A DNA stretch of 64,000 nucleotides from Trichomonas vaginalis G3 (lineage: Eukaryota > Parabasalia > Trichomonadida > Trichomonadidae). The position numbers and the translations under genes are program-made. The number at the start of each line of letters is the position of its first letter. Position 1 is the stretch's first letter. The stretch covers positions 25,869,896 through 25,933,895 of the forward strand of contig NC_067206.1 in assembly GCF_026262505.1 (NCBI RefSeq). Direction: 5' to 3'. The notes beneath the pieces were generated by a model. The model saw only the letters and a list, made by a program, of their open reading frames with translations. It did no database searches and was not told where the DNA came from. Shown here one piece after another: positions 40,183 to 50,507 of this stretch.

Positions 40183-43100
40183 TTGGAATTACTACATCAG
40201 CTCTTGAAGGAGAACTTTATATCAGAGATAGAAGCAAATGCCGCAGGTATTGTTGAAATGCACTATGACTTCTTCTTGACAAACATAAAGAATCTTACCG
40301 AAATAAAGATGTATGATTTAACAGAATATGAAGGCTTAACGATGTCAGATGTAAAGAAAGGCAAACCAAAAAAGAGACCTTATAGAGATGAAAGCACACT
40401 GACAAATGACCAGAAAGCCATTTTGGAAGCTCTTAAGCAAACAGGAAACCCAGCACTTATAGAAAGCTTTTGGAAAGATAATGGTGAAAAGAAGTTTTAT
40501 AAGAAGAGAAGCGGTCAGTTCTGGAAGTATCTTTGCACATTACCTATATATCTTGAACGCTACCAAATCTTCAATGAACTGAACAAAAGAACTGCAACAC
40601 TTATGACAGAAGACAATTGTTTCGTTTATGCTTGCATTCAGGCTGGAGTAAATGAAGAAACTATTGACCACATGAGAGAAGTCATTCGTGTTAGAGACTT
40701 TCCTCAAAGTAAAGTACAAGAAATTTCTGACGCAACTGGTATAGCATTTAATGTTACCATTGGTTATTTCGACAACTCAAAGATAACAGAATAATACTAC
40801 ATACCAAAAGAATGTGAAACTGCTCGAACTATTGACTTACTTCTTGTTGAACACCACTACATGCTAAATGAAAGATTACCAATGACAACATATTCATTCG
40901 AAACTATAAAGAAATTCTCAAAGCTTGTGGTGGAATGAACATTGAGAAACAGATGAAGATTTATACAAAGAGAGAGAACAAATATGTAGTTCGTTATGAT
41001 AGAACAACACCGTTATGGGATGTTATGAAAACATTGTGGGAGTGCAAATATTTCGAACCTATTTCTTATGGAGAACTTTTCACATATACGACTGACTTAT
41101 ATAAACAGAACCTTGCACCATTTAAAGATTTGACATATGCTCCAAAGTATTGTGTACAACTGAAGAAGAAAGCAGAGTCAAAAGAAGTAAATAAAAATAA
41201 GTGCAAGTTCATTCCTGAGCACGTTTTCTTTGCTGACTTTGAGTGCAGTACCGATGGCTTTCATAAAGCTTTTAACATCTGTTTTGACAGTGAAGATGGT
41301 TCAGTGAGTGAAAGCATTTGGGGTCAGAATTGTGCAACAGAATTTTTGGAGCGACTTCCTGACAAGAGTTTAATATATTTCCATAACCTCAGTTATGATA
41401 TAAACTTCATCTTAAGACACATGACAGAAGTGAAAGGAACTCCCATCATTAAAGGTTCACGAACAATGCAAATAACTGGCTTATATAAAGGACGGGCAAT
41501 TATTATAAAAGACTCTTACAGTGTTATAAATAAGAAGCTTAAACTATTTCCTGCTATGTTTAACTTACAAACAGGACCGAAAGAAGTATTTCCATACAAC
41601 TACTACAGCAGTACTTTGTTAGCAAATGACAACAGAACTGGTGTCATTTCTGAAGCGTGTAAGTTTATCCGGATGCGATACATTCATGAAAACATAGATT
41701 CTATCAAAGGTTGCAGAATAGATGAGAACCACTTCGACTTAGAAAAATATAGCACGTTTTACTGCAAACAAGATGTAAGAATTTTAAGAGAAGGTTTTGT
41801 AAAGTTCCGCAATGACTTATTGAAAGAGTTTGATTTAAACGTTTATGACTACGTTAGTATTTGTTCTATTGCTAACAAATTATTTGAGAACAGAGTGTAC
41901 TTCCCGAATGGAAATCTTTATGACCTCTCAAATAAACCAAGAGAATTTATTTCGAGATGCATTCAAGGTGGAAGATGTATGCTGTCAGATAACATGAAAC
42001 AAAAGAGCGAAAAGAAACTCATTGCTGATTTCGACGCTGTTTCATTATATCCATCAGCTATAGCAAGACTTTATACTTTGGAAGGAATTCCAAAGGTTAT
42101 GAAGGATGAGATGCTAAGCACAGAGTATCTCATGAGACATTTATTCGATGACGACCAAAAGGAACCCATTGGTGAAAAGTTTATGTCTGGCTTCTTTGTT
42201 CTCATTAAGATAACAGAGATTGGAATACATAGACACTTTCCTTTAATAGTTTGTGACCCTGAACTAAATCCAGAACTTAACGTTCCCAGAAGTTCAAACA
42301 CTTGCTGTTTAATGTATGTTGACCATATAACATTACAAGACCTCATAAAATATCAAGGTGTCAAATGTGAAGTGTTGCAAGGATACTATTACGATGGAAA
42401 CAGAGATTTGAGAATAAGAGATGAAGTTAAGAAATTGTTTGAGTTAAGGTTAAAGTATAAGAAAGAAGAAAACCATTACAAGAAATTATAAAACTCATTC
42501 TGAACAGCATTTATGGCAAAACATTTTATCTCCTATTGAGTCAAAAATAACCATAGTAGATGACAAAGATGCTATAAGATATGCTATAGAAATTACAACC
42601 ATATAGTGAAGTTCGAAGGTTTGGATGGTTCAGATAAAACTATTTTCAAGCTAACGAAAAGCATTTGCAGACACTTTAACTTCTGTCCACTTGGTGTTAA
42701 CATTCTATCTATGTCGAAGAGAATAATGTGTGAAGTATTCTGTACTGCTGAAGACTTAGGAATGGACATCTTTTATAGCGATACCGACAGTATGCATCTC
42801 TACAATGAAGATATCCCTCGTTTAGCTGAAGAGTTTGAGAAACGTTATGGAAGAGTTTCATTGGTAAAAACCTTGGTCAGTTTCATAGCGACTTCGCAGA
42901 AATAACACCTGGAAAAAAGTTTAGCATACAAGTCAATATTTTGTGGAAAGAAGACTACATAGACTTACTCACTAACGATTTAAATGAAGTTGCATTTCAC
43001 TGCAGAATGAAAGGCGTGAAGCAAGATGTTATTGCTTTAACCGCTAATGAAATGTTTCCTGAAGCTATACAATGCTATTACAATGAAGATAAAGGTTTAA

Positions 43101-43282
43101 TGGTTCCGCAAGGAAAATTTGACAAAGACTCTGAGTTCAGTGTCATGAAACTTTATAAAGCACTTTATGACGGTCAAGAGATTGGATTTGACTTATGTAA
43201 GTCATGTCAACCTTGCTTTGAAGAGAAGTTTAACTTCTCAATAACGACTAAAACAAGCTTTATTCGTAAGTTGAAGTTCTGA
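40183..43282 (+). pseudogene. Protein-primed DNA polymerase B of element B
   Basis: The N-terminal part has EDNCFVYACIQAGVNEETID and VQEISDATGIAFNVTI, reminiscent of an OTU-like fold. The exonuclease has VFFADFECSTDGFHKAF (exo I), IYFHNLSYDINFIL (exo II) and YCKQDVRILREGF (exo III). The palm has DFDAVSLYPSAIA and YSDTDSMHLY. No HNH module like that of family A was seen at the equivalent place. It is broken in about four places. It is clearly diverged from the family A polymerase. Confidence 0.87.
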
Positions 43283-43392
43283 GGTCATTTATTTTTGTCA
43301 GCAATGAGGTCATGAATGAGGTCAGCAATGAGGTCATGAATGAGGTCATTTATTTTTGTCAGCAATGAGGTCATTCGTGATAAAAATAAAGC
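43283..43392. repeat. GAGGTCA short tandem repeats
   Basis: GAGGTCATTTATTTTTGTCA and GCAATGAGGTCATGAAT units are repeated about three times between the convergent polymerase and minor capsid genes. Confidence 0.8.
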
Positions 43393-43403
43393 TAGCGTAG
43401 ATT

Positions 43404-44260
43404 TTACAATACTGCGATGGTAGAGTTTAAGAGTTGTGCTTCAATGTAGAGACAGTCCTTATGGTCTGGAGGTAAGAACACTGGGCAGTTATGGTCATGA
43501 GTGGAGAACATGTCTATCCAAAACTCACGATTGAAGCCAGTTAATTTATAGTATTTAGGGTTAGGAAGTGGTGAAGTTCTTGTATGACCAATGAACTCAT
43601 TTTCAACTCCCTTACTTAAGTTTGAATATAATATAGCTTGCTTTCTATCCCAAATGCCAGGTGTTACAATCTTTGAAAATTCATTTTTCCTCGGAAGCAT
43701 TGCATCATAATTGAAACATTCTTGAAATCATCACTTGGTTCAGAGATTTGAAATCTTATACGTAATGGATTTTCTTTCTCTTTAGCGACTTCATTGAATG
43801 GTGAGAATACAATGAATTGACAGTCATGAGTTCCATCTTCATTTTCATTAAATTCATAATGAAAGTCTATAAGTTGTGGCTGACTACCTTCTTCCTTCAG
43901 TTGTGCAAGAAACTCACGTAAAGGCTGTAAAGTTTGTACTTCAATGTTGAACTTTTTCTCGAACATCTCATTAAATGAAATCATACATTGCAACAATGTT
44001 GTATCGTCTTTAAAGTATTTGTATATGTGAATGTTTTGGGCGCTTAAAGACTGTTCGTCATTTTCTATCTCGACTTGAAGTATAAAGTCAACCTTTCTGA
44101 AAGCACGTGTTATATACATAGATGTTATGCCAATGTACTTCTCTTCATTTATGTTCACAATCCAGTCTGTTGGAAACTTAAACGTTACTCTGTTCCCCTT
44201 TATTTTGACGTCAGGGTTTTCACTACTGAACGCAACAGTTAAAGGTATTTGTCTATACAT
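43404..44260 (-). pseudogene. Putative minor capsid (penton-type) protein of element B
   Basis: About 285 codons. The start MYRQIPLTVAFSSENPDVKI and the following FPTDWIVNINEEKYIGITSM pattern, then a long beta-rich body with CQFIVFSPFNEVAKEKENPL, suit the minor capsid protein expected next to the major capsid gene in Polintons. It ends DCLYIEAQLLNSTIAVL. Broken about once. It is divergently placed relative to the major capsid cluster. The assignment rests on position and general features. Confidence 0.6.
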
Positions 44261-44284
44261 TTAATTCGGATAAAAATAAACCAT

Positions 44285-44580
44285 TTACTCTTTCTTTGCT
44301 TCAGCTTCTTTAGCTTTTTGTTCTTCCTTTGCTTTTGCTTCTTCTCTAGCTTTCTTCGCCAGCAAACGTGGGTTCTTTTGTCTTCCAGCAGCTAATGCAG
44401 CAAGTTGTTTTTCACTAAGTTTTCTCTTTGGTCTCTCTGGCTTTTGTTCTTGTTTTTGTTCCTTCAGTTCGGATAAAATTTGCTCACGAATTTCTTTCTT
44501 CAATGCTTCAACATCTATGACCCTTGGGTCTTGTCCGTAGGGCTTGTCTGAGTCATTTGACTGCAGATAAAAAACAAAAT
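44285..44580 (-). CDS. Lysine/alanine-rich basic protein of element B
   Basis: KKEIREQILSELKEQKQEQK, RPKRKLSEKQLAALAAGRQK and a KAREEAKAKEEQKAKEAEAK tail indicate a long charged helix. The frame is open upstream to about 44570 (KPYGQDPRVIDVEALKK) without an ATG, so the start is uncertain. It may be a DNA-binding or virion core protein, by composition only. It lies directly upstream of the minor capsid gene on the same strand. Confidence 0.5.
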
Positions 44581-44601
44581 TAAAACTTTAACCGATGTAA
44601 A

Positions 44602-45034
44602 ATGAGCTTGTCAAAATCAGAACGAGAGTCTATTATATTAAATGACGCCAGAGGAATACAACATCCTTTCTATTACGTAAATCAGAGTAAAGATGGTAAA
44701 ATATATGTAAGAAAAAGAAAGGTTCCATTAGCGAATGCAGAAAGCGACAACATTAAGGTGCATGGCAAGGGTGAAGTCCACGAAGCCCATATAAAACCTT
44801 CTGTTCAAACTGAGCCACCAAAAGAACAGAAGAAAAGAAGCCAGATGTACTTTCAATAACGAACCAAGAGCTTATGCAAAGTTCGTGAATTTCATTGAAA
44901 AACAAACCGAGTCAAAGAATCCTGACCCGCCAGTGAAAGAAGTTGAGACAAAAGAGAATGTACAGTTCATTGAAAATGTCAAGAAACAACTTCCACCACG
45001 AATGCCAAGAAGAAGAGTGAGAATAATGAAGTAA
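44602..45034 (+). pseudogene. Small basic element B gene upstream of the major capsid gene
   Basis: Starts MSLSKSERESIILNDARGIQ, with a segment KDGKIYVRKRKVPLANAESD that resembles KDGRVQFRKIKQPLDKEGIL in the 78-aa gene at 47159-47395, so the two are probable paralogues. The C-terminus is proline and arginine rich (PPRMPRRRVRIMK). Broken about once. It lies 27 bp before the major capsid gene. Confidence 0.55.
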
Positions 45035-45061
45035 ATAGATATTTTTATCTGAAGTAAATAC

Positions 45062-46635
45062 ATGCAGAACGAACAGTTAAACGAATTTACTCCAGCAGAG
45101 CATATTCATCAGATTCGCTCATATTTCGATATCATAGACAATGCAGTTCAAATTGGTGACACTAATAGAAAATATTCTGACGCAAAGATTCCATCACAAC
45201 CTGGAACTGCTAAAGATAACACATGGGTAACATTCAATCTCTCACCTCCTGGTGAAAATATGTTGGACCTTTACAATACATTCATTACGTATAAAATGGA
45301 AGGTCAATTTATTGTAGATAAAGAAATTGGTTCAGGTTCCAATAAAACAAACCCACCAGGATTTTGGATTGGTTTCGATGACGCTTTCTATGCAGTTGCT
45401 GGATATCAAATCCTTGCAAATGGTCGTATCGTATATTCTCAAGACAACGCAAGAGAAGAAGCATATATAACTTCAAACTCACAAACTACCGAACAAATAA
45501 AGAAAGTAGATGTTTTCTCAAAGACTCGACATGAAGATGTATGGAGTCATTCGGGAACATGCAGAACAGGACAAATTGTTAGTGGTCCAATTACAGCAGG
45601 AAAATCATTTGATTTTAAGCTTCGTTTAAGAATTCCTGTTAGAAGATTCCTTCCATTAGAAGCTATTCGATTTATTCCAGCTTTTGCAGGAAACATTCAG
45701 CTTAAAGTAAAGTTCAGTAGCGACGCCTTACAATGCACATCTATATCTGTAAATGATATCATTGCTTTCAATCCAACTCTTAAAGTTGCATTTGCTTCAG
45801 ATTCAAATCCACCGACAAATAAATTTGTTCCATGGAATGAACCATTCACTATGATAACGAAGTCAGTAGAAGCTAGTGGAACAGTTACTATTACAACTGT
45901 AACCAGCAACTATTTCGAACAAAGATGGATTTTAATGAATGTTTCATTCATCCAAAGTCATTCTCTTTAGACCCTAACATTTATACAGAACTTGTAGAAC
46001 ATTATACAAACGAGGCTTTATGTTTTCCTGTTAAAGTTATGGATTGGATTCCTATGGACGGTTCATTCTCAAAGAATACAGATAGTTCAAGTGCAACATT
46101 TACAGCAGCTTATACGCCTATTAATGTTAAAAGTATTTGGGCACTATTTAGAAAGAAAGACAACTATTATGTTAATTTTTGAGAACCCTAAGTTTAAATA
46201 TCTTCAGCTTTCCATGGGAGCTTATGGAAATATGCCTGCAGAACCTGAAAAATCATATGGACCTGTTTTTATGAAATGGTTGCGAACGCTTGCAATACAA
46301 ACAATGATATGATAGGATTTAATGAAGATGTTATGAGGTCATTGGTGGATGATGGTAGTGTGGAACATAAATGGGATAGCTATGACAACACACATTTCTT
46401 ATGTGGTTTTCCAACAGAAGTGGACTTTTGCTTCCAGCAAGGTCAAACATCTACTGCTCCAATAACATACAAATTGTCTGTTAAAGGACCTATTGAACTA
46501 GCAACTGAAAATGTACCAAAGCCACTTATTGGATTTATGAGGGATTGTTGCTTTGCCATACAAGTAAGACAGTCAGGCATACCAATAATAAGATTAGATG
46601 ACTATAACTTAGCAGCTGACGACAGTGAGGAATAA
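45062..46635 (+). pseudogene. Double-jelly-roll major capsid protein, element B
   Basis: About 520 codons. The N-terminus is MQNEQLNEFTPAEHIHQIRS. The hallmarks of Polinton capsid proteins are seen: an early beta strand WVTFNLSPPGENMLDLYNTF; YQILANGRIVYSQDNAREE; a core LRLRIPVRRFLPLEAIRFIP followed by NIQLKVKFSSDALQ; and a second jelly roll ending with ISPV-like strands (PIELATENVPKPLIGF). It would build the icosahedral shell. Broken in about three places. It starts after an A/T-rich leader (TTTTTATCTGAAGTAAATAC). Confidence 0.85.
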
Positions 46636-46665
46636 AGGATGAACGTTTATTTTTAAAGCTTATAA

Positions 46666-47109
46666 ATGAGTTCTTCATCAAGCTCTCGTGAACCTTCACC
46701 ATCTATGAAACAAACTTTACCAAACGATTATGGAGCACCTATTGAATATTTCTTACGAGCTGCACAATGGCAAAGAGCAGTTTCACCAAGGTTAGGTGTT
46801 CCACCAGCTCCTGTCAAAAATAGCATTTGGTCAAGTCCTTATATAAGATATGGTCTCCCACTAGGTTTGCTAGCTACAGCAGGAGCAGTAAGGATGTTGA
46901 AAAGAAATAAAGCAAATGTTGTAAATAATACTGAAGTAGCTGAAGTTAAACAAACTCCGACACCTTCGCCAAAACCAACGCCTTCAATGACTCCTGAACC
47001 TATGGAAGTACAAACTCCTGTTCAAAAGTCAACTCCTAAACCGACTCGAACATTTAAACCAGAACCTACTCCTCAAATAAATCGTAAAACTCCTGCGTTT
47101 CCTTACTGA
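46666..47109 (+). CDS. Proline-rich element B protein with one membrane segment (147 aa)
   Basis: Starts MSSSSSSREPSPSMKQTLPN. A hydrophobic segment RYGLPLGLLATAGAVRML (about 66-83) is followed by a basic stretch and a PTPSPKPTPSMTPEPMEVQT proline-rich tail. The layout suggests a virion-associated membrane or tail-anchored protein. The start follows TTTTTAAAGCTTATAAATG. It lies 31 bp after the major capsid gene. Looks whole; family unknown. Confidence 0.6.
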   Translation: MSSSSSSREPSPSMKQTLPNDYGAPIEYFLRAAQWQRAVSPRLGVPPAPVKNSIWSSPYIRYGLPLGLLATAGAVRMLKRNKANVVNNTEVAEVKQTPTPSPKPTPSMTPEPMEVQTPVQKSTPKPTRTFKPEPTPQINRKTPAFPY

Positions 47110-47158
47110 AAAAAATAACGTTCTTTTTATTTAATATTAAAATTTTTATTTGATTGAA

Positions 47159-47395
47159 ATGACAAATAAAGTCACTGAAGCAATGAAACAAAAGTTTTTG
47201 GTAGAATACATTAAATCAGGAACTATTCCAGAAGGTTTTTACATTCATACTATGAAGGATGGTAGAGTTCAGTTTAGAAAGATAAAGCAACCATTAGATA
47301 AAGAAGGAATTTTGAGAAAGATTAAACTTCATGAGGACAACATTGCTAAACTTAGGAAGAAGTTAGAAGAGTTGGAGAAAGGAAGAGAGTTATAA
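47159..47395 (+). CDS. Small helical element B protein (78 aa)
   Basis: Starts MTNKVTEAMKQKFLVEYIKS, has KDGRVQFRKIKQPLDKEGIL and a C-terminal coiled helix (HEDNIAKLRKKLEELEKGRE). The ATG is chosen over a TTG nine bases upstream. Its end reaches into the right terminal repeat. Probable paralogue of 44602-45034. Confidence 0.55.
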   Translation: MTNKVTEAMKQKFLVEYIKSGTIPEGFYIHTMKDGRVQFRKIKQPLDKEGILRKIKLHEDNIAKLRKKLEELEKGREL

Positions 47396-47573
47396 AGCAA
47401 TGAATTCAACAGGGTGAAAAAAGAGGTGAGAAAAGAGGTGAGATCTCACCTCTTCACCTAAAATATATTTTTGTGCTATGTTTTCATACGCGTGGGAGTG
47501 GTGATATCATTAATTTTTAAGTTTATTTTTTATTTTATTTTTATATAAATGACAGAACAAAAATAAAGCATAT

Positions 47574-48008
47574 CTACTCAACAGGAATGAGACCCTTACT
47601 GACTATGTATTCGTTTAATGCTTGATGAAAACAATGGTACATATTATCGTATGGGTATACACAACGTCTGTTTCCATCGTCGTCGTATATGTAGAGCTCA
47701 AATCCAGTCCAACCTTCTTTTGTACAATATGTAGCTTTATTTAAGTATGCATTTATGTAGATAAGGCAATTTTCTTCATTGCTCCAGAAATAATTTTTGT
47801 TCTTTGTTGAAATAGTTTTCGTTCCTCTGCGACCATAAGGAATGTATGCAATGAATTTTGCGTCATATGGGATTGTAATATATTCAGGGTTTCTTTCATC
47901 GTCAATGGGTCTGTCTTTGTTAAAATGCATGTTTCTCAGTTTTACTTGAGTTTTGAATAGTTCACGGAAACGTTCTGGGAAAGAGTCATAGTAAATGTAG
48001 TCGGACAT
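47574..48008 (-). CDS. 144-aa protein encoded in the right terminal repeat
   Basis: Identical protein to 26630-27064, in inverted orientation. In this copy the upstream satellite is short, which supports the MSDYIYYDSF start. Function unknown. Confidence 0.75.
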   Translation of the reverse strand: MSDYIYYDSFPERFRELFKTQVKLRNMHFNKDRPIDDERNPEYITIPYDAKFIAYIPYGRRGTKTISTKNKNYFWSNEENCLIYINAYLNKATYCTKEGWTGFELYIYDDDGNRRCVYPYDNMYHCFHQALNEYIVSKGLIPVE

Positions 48009-48065
48009 GTCTTTGTAATGAAATAAAAAATTTAAAAAAAAATAAAAATAAGGTTATTTTTATTA

Positions 48066-48101
48066 AGTGAAGTCGTTAGTGAAGTCGTTAGTGAAGTCGT
48101 T
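48066..48101 (-). repeat. 12-bp satellite, 3 units, in the right terminal repeat
   Basis: AGTGAAGTCGTT three times, the complement of the left unit; the left terminal repeat has twelve units. Confidence 0.95.
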
Positions 48102-48252
48102 AGTGGTTGGCGGCTTTGTAAATATTTAAGGTTAAGTTGGTGTTATGGTTGTGTTGTAAAATATACGTTAACGGTTTTGTAAAGTGTCAGATTGACATAT
48201 CTTCAGTAAGATGGCGCGCAGTGCCACAGTACTGAAGATAGTCATACTAACT

Positions 48253-48257
48253 TCTAA
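48253..48257. repeat. Target site duplication of element B, right copy
   Basis: TCTAA directly follows the right terminus and matches 26275-26279. The bases beyond it belong to the interrupted family A gene. Confidence 0.8.
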
Positions 48258-48706
48258 TAAATTTTGTGTTGATTCTGAGACATAATTTTTATATCTTTCT
48301 TCATGAGATTTCTGAACTGCTGATTCTGAAGCTGGGATATTCATTAAACCCTCTACTTCATTTTCAACTTCTCTTAATTCCTTAATTTTTTCATCTATTT
48401 CATCTCTTATTTTTTCCAGTCTTTCAATTTCATTGTATTCATCATCATCTTTAATCCGTTCTTCATAATATTCAGGGAAAACATCAGGTTCTTTAGGTTT
48501 TTCTTCTTTAGATGTGGGATATAAGAAATTTATAACATCATCTTTATTCATTTTTCCATCATAATCAAACTCATTTAAAAACTCCGCGAATTTTTGACAA
48601 TTTCTTAAATAATATTTATCAACCTCATAACCCGCCTCATCTAATATATCCTTTATTTCCTCATTTGTGAATCCCAATTTTTAACGTCGTTGGTCTTGAC
48701 ACTCAT
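48258..48706 (-). pseudogene. 5' part of the family A gene split by element B
   Basis: The frame contains FTNEEIKDILDEAGYEVDKY, FLNEFDYDGKMNKDDVINFL, an acidic and coiled region (YNEIERLEKIRDEIDEKIKE) and ends ESTQNLLE at the junction. The leader TTATTTCGTAAGAAATGAGTG matches that of the 95-aa gene at 7154. It is broken by the element B insertion plus about one other break. The NEEIKDILDEA region resembles the start of the gene at 39480. Confidence 0.6.
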
Positions 48707-48769
48707 TTCTTACGAAATAAAAAATAAATTATTCAAAAATGTAAGACATGAATTTTTAAAGTTTATTTT

Positions 48770-49150
48770 TCATTCATGAAAATAATTATATCTGATTTCT
48801 TTTACTCTCTCATACATACTAGATTTGAAGAATTCGGAACTTTTACCATAATCTCCTAAATGTTTTCTTATCTTATTGGTTTTCCATTCATTATATGAAA
48901 CTGAATAAACTTTATCTTTATCTTTGCATCTTTCATCACTTCCAATATATTTATATCTCAGTTTTGATTTAGCATTTTCATATTCATTAGCGTTTAATAA
49001 TTCACAGTCTTCCTTTTTAAATAAATGTTTAAGATATTCAGGATTAACAATTCTATAATATTGCTTCCCTTTAAATCTTTGAATATAAACAGGAACACCA
49101 TCCTCTAAAATTCGATAATCTATTTTATCTGGTTTTACTTGTTGTGTCAT
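48770..49150 (-). CDS. Unknown family A protein near the right end (126 aa)
   Basis: Starts MTQQVKPDKIDYRILEDGVP with the leader TTTTTTATTCTTACATAAATG. Includes YIQRFKGKQYYRIVNPEYLK and a basic C-terminal part ending EIRYNYFHE. No family recognised. As the outermost gene it would lie in or next to the terminal repeat of element A. Looks whole. Confidence 0.55.
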   Translation of the reverse strand: MTQQVKPDKIDYRILEDGVPVYIQRFKGKQYYRIVNPEYLKHLFKKEDCELLNANEYENAKSKLRYKYIGSDERCKDKDKVYSVSYNEWKTNKIRKHLGDYGKSSEFFKSSMYERVKEIRYNYFHE

Positions 49151-49742
49151 TTATGTAAGAATAAAAAAATAAATTATTTTAAAAATAATGTGTTAAAAAA
49201 ATGATACAAAATCGTTCGATATTGTATGAATTCTTACGTTTACAAAAAAAGTCACACAACCCATCCGGTACTACTACTTTTTTTTAAATCAAGATTCACG
49301 AAAATACCAAATTGTTCTTAATGGAGTAAGTTGAGCACACATGCGATTTTTACATTATATTCTAAATAGAATATCTAAAAATGTAAATTTAAATCGAATA
49401 ACTTCAAGAGCAATGAAAAACATCAGCATTATCACAAGATGAATCTGGATATTAAGGATCTCGTTTGGAGAAATAATTTATAGTCATATTTTATGTGATT
49501 TTGTTAAATCGAATGATTTCATGAGGAAATTGCTTAATTTCGCGTCATAATTCTATTACATATGACATATAGATACTGAATTTCAAAGAATAATTAACCA
49601 GAAAACTTTATTCTGAACTAAAATTTTGACGATTATTTTTATACGTTATTATTTGCTTTCTCAAATAAATGAAACATTTATTATCAATAACATGCAACAA
49701 TTAAATTACAAGCAAAAACATATAAATAACTGAAATTTTAAA
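49151..49742. other. Element A outer edge and host intergenic region
   Basis: The A/T-rich leader of the last family A gene extends to about 49200. The rest is host-like intergenic DNA with no ORF. CGGTACTACTACTTTTTTTT near 49260 is a possible but unproven element end. Confidence 0.5.
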
Positions 49743-50078
49743 ATGAATGCAGCAACAGAAGAGCTTTCATTTGATAGCGAATATGTAAAATCAGTTGCTA
49801 AAGACAGTATTGAAACAATGCTAAGAAATCAGGATTTTAAACCTCAGATGATAAATCAATGGTGCTCTTCTATTGTTGAGGACTGCACTAAGCGACTTTG
49901 TGCTCAAAACAAGCCATTTAAATATGTGTCTACATGCGTTATTATGCAGAAGACAGGCGCTGGTTTACATTTAGCTGCTTCTACATACTGGGATCAAACT
50001 ACCGATTCATCAGTTACTGTACGATGGGAAAACACAACAATGTATGCAATTATTAGTGTTTATGGCGTAATGATATAA
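49743..50078 (+). CDS. Tctex-type dynein light chain (111 aa)
   Basis: The whole protein matches the DYNLT/Tctex1 family (usual length about 113 aa). The conserved core FKYVSTCVIMQKTGAGLHLA is followed by STYWDQTTDSSVTVRWENTT and the closing strand MYAIISVYGVMI. The light chain dimerises on the dynein intermediate chain and works in cytoplasmic, flagellar and intraflagellar-transport motors. The first ATG in frame is used. The gene is convergent with the IFT25 gene. It is the first host gene next to the Maverick block and looks intact. Confidence 0.95.
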   Translation: MNAATEELSFDSEYVKSVAKDSIETMLRNQDFKPQMINQWCSSIVEDCTKRLCAQNKPFKYVSTCVIMQKTGAGLHLAASTYWDQTTDSSVTVRWENTTMYAIISVYGVMI

Positions 50079-50507
50079 CATTAGCTAAATTTGTGTTTCT
50101 TTCTGTCCATTTTTATGATAAAATCATATTATTATAGCGAAACTAGCTTATGTCAATTACAACAAATATACTACCTTTATAAGCAATCTTGTTTTTAATC
50201 AAAATCTTGTATTTAATATTGATAATATGAGAATCATCGATTACTTTAATTTACTCTTATTACTGCCAAGGCAGTTATATGCAACGCGTAATTATACTGT
50301 CTCACCTTAAATTTTTTTAAAATTACATTTTACATCAACCTAAGAACAGTTTGACATATAATTAAAATTAATTCCTAAAACACAATACAATGTGATAGTA
50401 AGATTTAATAAGAATATTTCAGATGAAAAATAAAAAACGGAAAAATCGAGTTATTAACATTTTCATAAAGTAAGTATGAACATTCTCAATACTTTATATC
50501 ATAACAT
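50079..50507. other. Intergenic region between convergent genes
   Basis: AT-rich, with no ORF, RNA gene or repeat that can be supported. It would hold the 3' ends of the Tctex and IFT25 transcripts. Confidence 0.6.

Larger units (their letters stand above)
26280..48252. mobile_element. Maverick/Polinton family B element inside family A (fossil)
   Basis: The element is 21,973 bp, bounded by long inverted repeats that start AGTTAGTATGAC at each outer end and flanked by the 5-bp direct repeat TCTAA. AGT...ACT termini and a 5-6 bp target duplication are typical of Polintons. The cargo includes packaging ATPase, major and minor capsid-type proteins, fibre protein, integrase, protein-primed DNA polymerase and KilA-N proteins. 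It is broken in roughly twenty places, so it is a fossil. The terminal repeats show few substitutions where compared by eye, so the insertion itself looks fairly recent. It is younger than the family A copy it interrupts. No adenovirus-type cysteine protease was recognised. Confidence 0.92.
47379..48252 (-). repeat. Right terminal inverted repeat of element B (874 bp)
   Basis: This is the inverted counterpart of 26280-27259. The 144-aa gene inside is identical at the protein level to the left copy. Only three 12-bp satellite units are present against twelve on the left. The 3' end of the 78-aa gene at 47159-47395 runs into its inner edge, just as the 166-aa gene at 27235-27735 ends inside the left repeat. 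Confidence 0.93.
48253..49200. mobile_element. Right-hand end of family A Maverick, resumed after element B
   Basis: After the right terminal repeat of element B the sequence returns to family A. It begins with the 5' portion of the gene whose 3' portion lies at 25629-26274, followed by a second small - strand gene at 48770-49150. The exact outer end was not identified because its partner terminal repeat lies outside the window. The end is placed near 49.2 kb, where element-style gene starts stop and host-like sequence begins. Confidence 0.65.

Noticed and set aside
26280-48252. Adenovirus-type cysteine protease in element B
   Set aside because: I looked for the His/Asp/Cys pattern typical of Polintons but found no convincing match; it may be absent or too decayed.
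1-49200. LTR retrotransposon or retrovirus
   Set aside because: rve integrases are present but no reverse transcriptase, protease or LTR was seen; polymerase B and capsid genes mark Mavericks.
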